Assembly (NCBI GenBank): GCA_002422505.1
Contig: DIVX01000046.1
Location: 1-6,541, forward strand
Direction of reading: 5' to 3'
From: Desulfovibrio sp. UBA6121
GTDB lineage: Bacteria > Desulfobacterota > Desulfovibrionia > Desulfovibrionales > Desulfovibrionaceae
Length of the DNA: 6,541 bases
Position numbers and translations under genes: made by a program. Below are positions 1-6,038 of this stretch, piece by piece. Position 1 is the first letter of the stretch. Every line of letters starts with the position of its first letter. The notes below the pieces were generated by a model. That model was not told where the DNA came from. It saw only the letters and a list, made by a program, of their open reading frames with translations, and made no database searches.

Positions 1-590
1 ACATGATGGAGACCTGGGGCGTGCCGAGCATCCTGCTGCACGCCAAGGCGCGCGAATACGCAGCCCTGCTGGCCGCACGCGGCCAAAAGGTGGTCGACAT
101 GTCCTTTGCGGGCGGCTTTGCCCGGGAGGACCACGTGTTCAAGGCCATGGCCCTGGGCGCGCCCTTCGTCAAACTCATCTGCATGGGCCGGGCGATCATG
201 ATTCCCGGCTTCCTGGGCGCGAACATCGAAGGCGCGCTGCACCCGGAGCGCCGGGCCGCCGTGCACGGCAACTGGGACGCCCTGCCCAAGACCGTGGCCG
301 AGCTGGGCAACTCCCCGGAGCAGATCTTCGCCTGCTACGAGGACGTGAAAAAGCGCGTGGGCGCCAAGGAGATGAAGAACATCCCTTACGGAGCCATCGC
401 CTTCTGCACCCTGGCCGACAAGCTCTCCGCCGGGTTGCAGCAGTTGCTGGCCGGGGCGCGGCGCTTCAAGCTCGCCGAGCTGTGCCGCAACGACATCGCC
501 GCCGCCAACCGCGAAACCGCGCGTGAAACCGGCATCGGCTTCATAACCGACGTGCAGGACGAGACCGCCAGGAAGATCCTGGAGGCGTAA
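1..590 (+). CDS. FMN-binding glutamate synthase-family protein, C-terminal part (5' end outside window)
   Basis: About 195 codons of an open frame that enters from the left edge and ends at TAA 588-590. The ATG codons at the very edge are probably internal, because family members are much longer. Counting from position 3, the visible part starts inside the FMN (TIM-barrel) domain. It shows the glycine-rich phosphate-binding segment FAGGFARE (about residues 35-42), then ALGAPFVKL and CMGRAIM (about 50-66), which match the last two barrel strands of the GltB-type FMN domain. The helical tail to residue 195 is less recognisable. The conserved 3Fe-4S cysteine cluster that follows this point in classical GltB (C-x5-CH-x3-CP style) is not seen. 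That fits the shorter stand-alone glutamate-synthase-related proteins and not the large NADPH enzyme subunit. By family, it would be a cytoplasmic FMN oxidoreductase linked to glutamate or amino-nitrogen metabolism; the true substrate cannot be read here. A strong hairpin follows directly, so this gene probably ends its own transcript. Confidence 0.8.
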   Translation, partial: MMETWGVPSILLHAKAREYAALLAARGQKVVDMSFAGGFAREDHVFKAMALGAPFVKLICMGRAIMIPGFLGANIEGALHPERRAAVHGNWDALPKTVAELGNSPEQIFACYEDVKKRVGAKEMKNIPYGAIAFCTLADKLSAGLQQLLAGARRFKLAELCRNDIAAANRETARETGIGFITDVQDETARKILEA

Positions 591-592
591 GC

Positions 593-651
593 GCCCGCAA
601 CGGGGGCTCCCCCACCCGCCGCACGGCGCAGGGGAGCCCCTTCTTGCGGGC
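593..651 (+). terminator. Long two-part hairpin, probable terminator of the upstream gene
   Basis: An outer 8-bp stem pairs 593-600 (gcccgcaa) with 644-651 (ttgcgggc). An inner perfect 10-bp stem pairs 603-612 (ggggctcccc) with 631-640 (ggggagcccc). The 18-base loop (613-630) can form a further small 4-bp stem (617-620 with 625-628). The inner stem is followed by ttctt (641-645), a weak U-tract that the outer stem would partly occupy. Its place three bases after a stop codon and before an unrelated gene supports termination. The short U-tract makes efficiency uncertain, and on the opposite strand there is no U-run after the inner stem. Confidence 0.62.
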
Positions 652-721
652 TTGGCGCGGCCACCGGGGCGTGCTACCAAACGGCAGTTTCCCGCAACCG
701 GCCACAGCGCCAGGCACACCC

Positions 722-1900
722 ATGCAAAACATGCGCAAGACCAAGGCCCAGCTCGTGGAGGAGCTAGCGCGCCTGCGCGAAAGCCAGACCCGCGCCGAGG
801 CCCTGGCGGGCGAGCACGTGCGCGTGCTGCGCGCCCTGCGCGAGCGCGTGAAGGAGTTGGACTGCCTGTACGGCATCTCCCGGCTTTCCCAGAACCGCGA
901 ACTGCCCATGGAGCACCTGCTGCGCCAAGTGGCCGAGCTGGTCTGCCAGTCGTGGCAGTACCCGGAAATAACCTGCGCGCGCATTCGCCTGAACGAACCG
1001 GAAGGCGGCCTGGACTTAAGCACGCGCAACTACCGGCCCAGCGCCTGGGGCCAAACAAGTCCCATCGAGATACAGGGCGAACGCGTGGGGGACATGGAGG
1101 TGCGCTACCTGGAGCCCCGCCCGCTGGCCGACGAAGGCCCCTTTTTGCAGGAGGAACGCAACCTGCTGGACGCCGTGGCCGACAAGCTGGGCCGCCTGGT
1201 CCTGGCCGCCCGCACCGAGGCCCAGATGCTCGTGCTCTCGCGCGAGCTGATACGGGCCCAGGAGACCGAACGCCTGCGCATCGCCACAGAGCTGCACGAC
1301 CACCTGGCCCAAGACCTGGCCACCCTCAAGATGGACCTGGGCGGCCTGCTGGACCCGCCCGCGCCCAGCCCACAGGAGCTGCCCAGGCAGCTCGCCGCCC
1401 TGGCAGAGCGTCTTTCCGGGGCCATAACCGCCACGCGCGACCTGGCCTACGACCTGCTGCCGCCGGGGCTGGAAGACCTGGGCCTGGTGCGCACGCTTTC
1501 GCGCTACTGCGCGGATTTTGCCAAGCGCACCGGCCTTGGCGTGGAATTTTACGCCGACGGCATGGAGGGCCTGCGCCTGGGCTTCGAAACGCAGATCAAC
1601 ATTTACCGCATGACTCAGGAAGCCCTGACCAACGTGCGCAAGCACGCCAAGGCCACGCAGGCCACGGTGCGCATCATCCTCTCGCACCCCAGCGTCATTG
1701 TGCGCATAGAGGACAACGGCCAGGGCGTGGACCTGGAAAAGCGGCAGGAAGAAATACGCGAGGCCCGGCGCATGGGCCTGTGGGGCATGCGCGAACGCGC
1801 CCGGCTCCTGGGCGGAACCCTGACCCTGCGCTCCAAGCCGGGCCGGGGCATGCTCGTACACATAGAAATACCAGTGGAGAACCGCGACAATGGCGTCTAA
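722..1900 (+). CDS. Soluble sensor histidine kinase, HisKA_3 (NarX/DegS-like) family, with GAF-like input domain
   Basis: This 392-residue kinase autophosphorylates on histidine and should donate phosphate to the regulator encoded just downstream. Residues 8-45 are a charged coiled coil ending in the LRERVKELD-CLYGIS junction (C48) that often precedes a GAF-like sensor. The sensor runs to about residue 160, through a GPFLQEERNLLDAVADKLG segment. The HisKA_3 dimerisation domain follows, with ETERLRIATELHDHLAQ and the phospho-acceptor His192. The HATPase domain (about 290-390) has the N box (QEALTNVRKHA, Asn304), the G1 box (IEDNGQGVD, Asp331) and the G2 box (GLWGMRERA, from Gly352). No membrane segment or signal peptide is visible, so it is cytoplasmic and its signal is unknown. 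I chose ATG 722. The frame is also open upstream to TTG 644, but that start lies inside the terminator hairpin and would add a low-complexity segment. The Shine-Dalgarno before 722 is weak (agg at 712-714), and ATG 731 is an alternative. Confidence 0.9.
   Translation: MQNMRKTKAQLVEELARLRESQTRAEALAGEHVRVLRALRERVKELDCLYGISRLSQNRELPMEHLLRQVAELVCQSWQYPEITCARIRLNEPEGGLDLSTRNYRPSAWGQTSPIEIQGERVGDMEVRYLEPRPLADEGPFLQEERNLLDAVADKLGRLVLAARTEAQMLVLSRELIRAQETERLRIATELHDHLAQDLATLKMDLGGLLDPPAPSPQELPRQLAALAERLSGAITATRDLAYDLLPPGLEDLGLVRTLSRYCADFAKRTGLGVEFYADGMEGLRLGFETQINIYRMTQEALTNVRKHAKATQATVRIILSHPSVIVRIEDNGQGVDLEKRQEEIREARRMGLWGMRERARLLGGTLTLRSKPGRGMLVHIEIPVENRDNGV
1876..1892 (+). promoter_or_regulatory. 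Ribosome binding site and coupled start of the response regulator gene
   Basis: GGAG at 1876-1879 lies ten bases before ATG 1890-1892, inside the end of the kinase gene. The kinase stop TAA is at 1898-1900, so the two frames overlap by 11 bases. This arrangement is usual for translational coupling and fixes the regulator start, since the next residues (ASKYKLLIIDDH) open the receiver fold at once. Confidence 0.7.
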
Positions 1901-2564
1901 ATACAAGCTGCTGATCATCGACGACCACCCCATGTTCCGCGACGGCCTCAAAACCATCGTGCGCACGGGCTCCAACTACGAAATAGCCGGGGAGGCCGGA
2001 ACCTGCGCGGAAGGGCTGGCCCTGGCCCGCAGCCTCAAGCCCGATCTCATCATCGTGGACATTTCCCTGCCGGATGGCAACGGCATCGACCTTGCGCGGG
2101 ACATTTTGTCGCAAACGCCGCAGGCCAAGGTGGTCATGCTCAGCATGCACTCCAAGGTGGATTTCATCGCCACCGCGTTCCAGGCCGGGGTTTCGGCCTA
2201 CCTGGCCAAAGAGTCCAGCCGGGAGCAGCTGTTGCAGGCCCTGGACGCCGTGATGGCGGGCAGGCAGTACCTGGACGGCTCGCTTTCCCCGCGCGTGGTG
2301 ACGGAGCTGCTCTCGCGCCCCAGCGAGGAGACGCGCATGGCCGACGCGGCCTATGGCAAGCTCTCGCGCCGGGAGCAGCAGGTGCTGCGCCTGCTGGCCG
2401 AGGGACTGGCCCCGGCGGTCATCGCAGAGCGGCTGTTCATTTCGCGCAAGACCGTGGAGAACCACCGCACCAACATTCTGGCCAAGCTGGACATCAAGAG
2501 CCCGGTGGCCCTGGTGCGCTACGCCGCCCGCCTGGGGCTCATCGACCTGGACACCGAGGACTGA
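1890..2564 (+). CDS. NarL/FixJ-family DNA-binding response regulator
   Basis: This is a complete 224-residue regulator. The receiver domain occupies residues 5-122. It has the acidic pair Asp11-Asp12 followed by HPMFRDGL, the phosphorylation site Asp57 in IIVDISLPDGNG, the switch residue Ser85 (MLSMHS) and the invariant Lys107 (YLAKES). A linker of about 35 residues leads to a LuxR/GerE-type helix-turn-helix (about 157-218). That domain includes LSRREQQVLRLLAEG and the recognition region ISRKTVENHRTNILAKLDI. All residues needed for phosphorylation are present, so nothing suggests a degenerate receiver. It is cotranscribed and probably translationally coupled with the kinase at 722-1900, which makes that kinase the obvious partner. 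By family, it is a cytoplasmic transcription factor acting as a dimer. Its target genes cannot be read from this window. Its transcript ends at a strong terminator (2597-2638). Confidence 0.95.
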   Translation: MASKYKLLIIDDHPMFRDGLKTIVRTGSNYEIAGEAGTCAEGLALARSLKPDLIIVDISLPDGNGIDLARDILSQTPQAKVVMLSMHSKVDFIATAFQAGVSAYLAKESSREQLLQALDAVMAGRQYLDGSLSPRVVTELLSRPSEETRMADAAYGKLSRREQQVLRLLAEGLAPAVIAERLFISRKTVENHRTNILAKLDIKSPVALVRYAARLGLIDLDTED

Positions 2565-2596
2565 GGGCAGAAGCGCCCAAATCGCCCCCACGGCGT

Positions 2597-2638
2597 AAAC
2601 AAGCCTCCGGATCGCAAGCGCAGTCCGGAGGCTTGTTT
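2597..2638 (+). terminator. Strong intrinsic terminator of the kinase/regulator operon
   Basis: A perfect 15-bp stem pairs 2597-2611 (aaacaagcctccgga) with 2624-2638 (tccggaggcttgttt) around a 12-base loop. The stem starts 32 bases after the regulator stop codon. The 3' arm ends in TTGTTT, giving the U-rich tail, and the matching A-rich 5' arm means the element could also work on the opposite strand. G-U and G-C pairs can extend the base by about three more positions. Confidence 0.92.
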
Positions 2639-2811
2639 GCGTGCGCCAGGCCGCCGCCTGAATACGCCGCCCTACAGAAATGACCGTTCATTTTCGCCCT
2701 CCCCCATTGACCCAACCGCACATCGGAGATACGGTCAAAAATAACGTCTTCATCGGTTGTCCGGTTGCGGGTTCACAGCGTTGAGGCAACACTCTATCCG
2801 GGGCCCAAAAC
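2639..2811 (+). promoter_or_regulatory. Noncoding leader/promoter region of the hybrid kinase gene
   Basis: These 173 bases between the terminator and the hybrid kinase start carry no convincing gene, and the middle part is visibly richer in A and T than the flanking coding DNA. A possible -35 box ttgacc (2707-2712) is followed 15 bases later by gatacg (2728-2733), a poor -10, so the promoter assignment is weak. A 7-bp inverted pair, tgaccgt (2681-2687) and acggtca (2731-2737), brackets this candidate, and the word catcgg recurs at 2721-2726 and 2751-2756. These could be operator half-sites, but words this short are expected by chance. The ribosome binding site for ATG 2812 is weak: GGGG at 2800-2803, eight bases from the start. 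Confidence 0.4.
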
Positions 2812-5800
2812 ATGCGCGAGCTGCACACAAACAACCTGGCACGCCTCATCGCCGCCCTGTGCATCCCCCTTGTGGCCTTCGCAGTACAGTGGATTTTCTG
2901 GGACGCCATCAAGCCTTACGTCTGGTTCCTGTTCTTTCCCGCCGTTTTCTTCAGCTCCCGCGTGGGAGGATTGAAGGGCGGCATGCTTGCAACCCTGCTT
3001 TCCGCAAGCATCGTCAGCGTCTTCTTCATCCTGCCGCAAAAGGGCGCCTTCCTTGACAGCCCGGTCAGCGTCATCTCGGTGCTCATCTTCCTCGGCATGG
3101 GCGCGCTGTTCTCCATGTCCCACGAGAGGCTGCACAAGGCCAATATCCAGGCGCAGGAAGCCCTGCACGCCGCAACCCAGGCCAACGCCCAGCTGGCCCA
3201 GGCCAACCTGCACGTCACCACCCTGCTGGAACAATCACGCGAGCTGGACAAGATGAAGAGCCAGTTCTTCGCCAACGTAAGCCACGAGCTGCGCACCCCG
3301 CTCACGCTCATCATGGGGCCGGTGGCCCGGCGCTTGACCGACCAGAGCCTGGGGGAGGAGCAGCGGCGCGAGTTGGAGCTGGTGGAGCGCAACGCCAGGC
3401 TGCTTTACAGGCACGTCACCGATTTGCTGGACGTTTCGCGCCTGGAGGCCGGGCGCATGAGCATGCACTACGCCGAAGCCGACCTGGGCGAGCTGTGCCG
3501 CGTGGCGGCCTCGCACTTCCAGTCCGTGGCGGCGGAGCGCAACATCACTTACGCCGTACACGCCTCTGGGCCGCTTCTGGCCCAGGTGGACGCGGACAAG
3601 ACCCAGCGCGTGCTGGTCAACCTCATCGCCAACGCCTTCAAGTTCACCCCGCCCGGCGGGGCCATAACCGTGGAAATGGAGCAGCGCGGCGACCACGCGG
3701 AACTGCGCGTGCGCGACACCGGACCCGGCATCCCCGAAGCGATGCGGGTGCAGGTCTTTGAGCGCTTCCGCCAAGTGGAGGGCGGCGCAGAGCGCCCCCA
3801 CGGCGGCACAGGGCTCGGCCTGGCCATAGTGAAGGAATTTGTGGAGCTGCACGGCGGCAGCGTAAACGTAGGGCAAAACCCGGAAGGCGGCGCGCTCTTC
3901 ACCGTGGTTCTGCCGCTGCGCGCGCCCCAGGGCGCACAGGTGTGCGCCAAGCCCTCCGCGCTAGACACAACCCTGGCCACCCAGGCGGGAGAGGAACTGC
4001 GCTCCCGACCGGAGAACCACCCCGACGCCCTTCCTGGGGCAGCGCCGGGCAAAGGGCGCATCCTGGTGGTGGAGGACAACGCCGACATGCGCGACTACGT
4101 GCGCAACATCCTTTCCGGCAGCTACCAGATACTAACCGCAGCCGATGGGCAGGAAGGCCTGGAGCGCATCCGCTCGGAGCAGCCCGATCTGGTCATTTGC
4201 GACATCATGATGCCGCGCATGAGCGGCGAGCAGATGGTGGAGGAAATGCGCCGCGACCATGCCCAGGCCGACACTCCGGTCATCATGCTTACCGCCAGGA
4301 CCGACGAGAGCCAGCGCAGGCGGCTTTTGGAGCGCCTGGTGCAAAGCTACCTGGAAAAGCCCTTTCTGGCGGGCGAGCTTTCGGCGCGGGTGGAGGGACT
4401 TTTCGCCCAGCGGCAGCGCCACAGGGCGGAACTGCGCGAACGCGAGCGCCGCTTCGAGGCCACCTTCGAGCAGGCCGCCGTGGGCGTGGCCCATGTCGGG
4501 CTTGATGGCCGCTGGCTGCGCGTGAACCGCAAGCTTTGCGAAATCGTCGGCTACACGCAGCAGGAATTGAGCTGCCTCGGCTTTCAAGACATCACCCACC
4601 CGGACGACTTGAACACCGACCTGGAATTGATGCAGCAAACCCTGGCGGGCGGGGTTCAGTCCTACGAGCTGGAAAAACGCTACATCCGCAAATCCGGCAA
4701 GCAGATCTGGGTGCGCCTGCACGTGGCCCTCATCCGCGATGAAGCGGGCCAACCGGACTACTATATTTCCGTGGTGCAGGACAACTCCGCCCGCAAGCAG
4801 GCCGAGCACGAACTGTTGCGCGCCAAGGAGGCCGCAGAGGCCGCCAACATCGCCAAGGACGAGTTTTTGGCCAACATGAGCCACGAGATACGCACCCCGC
4901 TCAATGGCGTGCTGGGAATGCTGCAACTCTTGCGCAGCCGCGTAAGCAAGCAGGAACGGGAAATGTACACCGCCATGGCCGACGAGGCCGGGCGCAGGCT
5001 GCTGACGCTTTTGAACAACATTCTGGACTTCTCGCGCCTGGAGTTCGGCCGGGCGGCGCTTTCCAGCAAGCCCTTCAACCTGCGCGATCTCTTCAAGTCC
5101 GTGCTGAGCATTTTTCTGGTGAGCTGCCGCGAAAAGAAGCTGGCTCTTACCGCCTCCGTGCACGAGAGCGTGCCCGAGTACATCAGCGGCGACGAGGCGC
5201 GCCTGCACCAGGTTTTGTTCAATCTTGCGGGCAACGCGGTGAAGTACACGCCCCAGGGCTCCGTGCACATGGAAGCCTGGGCGCAGCCCTGCCAAACCAG
5301 GCCGGGCAAGCTCAACCTGTACATCATGGTCAGCGATACGGGCATCGGCATACCAAACGACAAGATAGAGCACGTGTTCCGGCGCTTCACCCAGGTGGAC
5401 GCCTCCTACGTGCGCAAGTTCGAAGGCGCGGGCCTGGGCCTGGCCATCGTCAAGCGCATCGTGGACATCATGGGCGGCAGCATCCTGGTGGACAGCGAGG
5501 TCAGCGTCGGCACCACCATCGCCCTGCAGTTGCAGCTGGATGCCGCGCCGCAACTGGTCAAGGAGCAGCACGGGGCCAGGGAGGAAAACACGGCCACCGG
5601 CGGCCCCCTTGACATCCTCGTGGCCGAGGACGAGCCAATCAGCCAAATGGCCACGGTGCTTTTGCTGCGCAAGCTGGGTCACAAGGTGGACAGCGTGGCC
5701 AACGGGCGCGAGGCCGTGGAGGCCGTGCGCAACAAGCGCTACGACTGCGTGCTCATGGATGTGCAGATGCCGGAGATGGACGGAGTGGAGGCCACCGCCG

Positions 5801-5979
5801 CCATACGCGCCCTGGAGGACCCGGAACGCGCGGGCGTCACGGTCATCGCCGTAACGGCCTACGCCCTGCCGGGCGACCGCGAACGCTTCCTCAAGGCGGG
5901 CATGGACAAATACGTGGGCAAGCCCGTGCAGAATGCGGAACTGGCCGCCGCCCTGGCGACCATTCCCCCCCGCAGTTAG
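2812..5979 (+). CDS. Membrane hybrid histidine kinase with two kinase-receiver modules (DUF4118-like TM, HK, REC, PAS, HK, REC)
   Basis: This 1055-residue protein has a membrane sensor and two complete signalling modules. Residues 9-103 hold four hydrophobic segments (about 9-30, 35-49, 56-74, 85-103) resembling the DUF4118 domain of KdpD, with almost no periplasmic loop. A coiled coil (about 105-150) leads to kinase 1: HisKA with His158 (SHELRTPL), and HATPase with Asn274, Asp302 (RDTGPGIP) and GTGLGL at 332-337. After a Pro/Ala-rich linker comes receiver 1, with Asp422, phospho-acceptor Asp464 (CDIMMPRMSG), Thr494 and Lys516. A PAS/PAC domain (about 546-666) follows, then kinase 2: His691 (SHEIRTPLNG), Asn808, Asp842 (SDTGIGIP) and GAGLGL at 872-877. 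Receiver 2 (about 935-1052) has Glu939-Asp940, phospho-acceptor Asp983 (MDVQMPEMDG), Thr1015 and Lys1037. All key residues are intact, so both modules should be active. There is no HPt or output domain, and no regulator gene adjoins it, so the downstream partner is unknown. The frame runs unbroken through both modules. Confidence 0.95.
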   Translation: MRELHTNNLARLIAALCIPLVAFAVQWIFWDAIKPYVWFLFFPAVFFSSRVGGLKGGMLATLLSASIVSVFFILPQKGAFLDSPVSVISVLIFLGMGALFSMSHERLHKANIQAQEALHAATQANAQLAQANLHVTTLLEQSRELDKMKSQFFANVSHELRTPLTLIMGPVARRLTDQSLGEEQRRELELVERNARLLYRHVTDLLDVSRLEAGRMSMHYAEADLGELCRVAASHFQSVAAERNITYAVHASGPLLAQVDADKTQRVLVNLIANAFKFTPPGGAITVEMEQRGDHAELRVRDTGPGIPEAMRVQVFERFRQVEGGAERPHGGTGLGLAIVKEFVELHGGSVNVGQNPEGGALFTVVLPLRAPQGAQVCAKPSALDTTLATQAGEELRSRPENHPDALPGAAPGKGRILVVEDNADMRDYVRNILSGSYQILTAADGQEGLERIRSEQPDLVICDIMMPRMSGEQMVEEMRRDHAQADTPVIMLTARTDESQRRRLLERLVQSYLEKPFLAGELSARVEGLFAQRQRHRAELRERERRFEATFEQAAVGVAHVGLDGRWLRVNRKLCEIVGYTQQELSCLGFQDITHPDDLNTDLELMQQTLAGGVQSYELEKRYIRKSGKQIWVRLHVALIRDEAGQPDYYISVVQDNSARKQAEHELLRAKEAAEAANIAKDEFLANMSHEIRTPLNGVLGMLQLLRSRVSKQEREMYTAMADEAGRRLLTLLNNILDFSRLEFGRAALSSKPFNLRDLFKSVLSIFLVSCREKKLALTASVHESVPEYISGDEARLHQVLFNLAGNAVKYTPQGSVHMEAWAQPCQTRPGKLNLYIMVSDTGIGIPNDKIEHVFRRFTQVDASYVRKFEGAGLGLAIVKRIVDIMGGSILVDSEVSVGTTIALQLQLDAAPQLVKEQHGAREENTATGGPLDILVAEDEPISQMATVLLLRKLGHKVDSVANGREAVEAVRNKRYDCVLMDVQMPEMDGVEATAAIRALEDPERAGVTVIAVTAYALPGDRERFLKAGMDKYVGKPVQNAELAAALATIPPRS

Positions 5980-6038
5980 GCCGCCGTTTTTTCCGAGCCG
6001 CCCTGCGGCGCGCCCGGAAGCAGCGCCAGGCTTCGGCC
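5980..6038. other. Short convergent intergenic spacer
   Basis: These 59 bases separate the stop codons of the hybrid kinase (+) and the protease (-). A T6 tract lies at 5987-5992, but no stable hairpin precedes it on the plus strand. A 5-bp stem, gccgc (5997-6001) with gcggc (6005-6009), and a 5-bp stem, gaagc (6017-6021) with gcttc (6030-6034), lack a following U-run on either strand. I find no convincing intrinsic terminator, so the two transcripts may overlap or end by another mechanism. Confidence 0.5.

Noticed and set aside
652..679. Possible sigma-54 or sigma-70 promoter before the sensor kinase
   Set aside because: The GG at 654-655 has no GC at the spacing sigma-54 needs, and ttggcg is not followed by a reasonable -10 at 16-18 bases.
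644..721. TTG at 644 as an earlier start of the sensor kinase
   Set aside because: It lies in the 3' arm of the terminator hairpin, has no ribosome binding site, and would add 26 residues of low-complexity sequence before the coiled coil.
652..1914. Second plus-strand open frame (420 codons) over the sensor kinase
   Set aside because: It is made largely of Pro, Arg, Gly and Ala, typical of an out-of-frame reading of GC-rich DNA. The overlapping frame carries all kinase motifs.
1016..1975. Antisense open frame (319 codons) opposite the sensor kinase and regulator start
   Set aside because: Its translation is rich in Ala, Gln, Gly and His with no domain pattern, as expected for a shadow of the real frame. 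It also crosses the boundary of two well-supported genes.
4132..5682. Long antisense open frame (516 codons) opposite the hybrid kinase
   Set aside because: It lies wholly opposite a gene with clear kinase and receiver motifs. High GC content with codon-position bias produces such stop-free antisense frames, and its translation shows no recognisable domain.
5987..5992. T6 tract as the U-run of an intrinsic terminator for the hybrid kinase
   Set aside because: No stable stem-loop can be formed immediately upstream of it on the plus strand.
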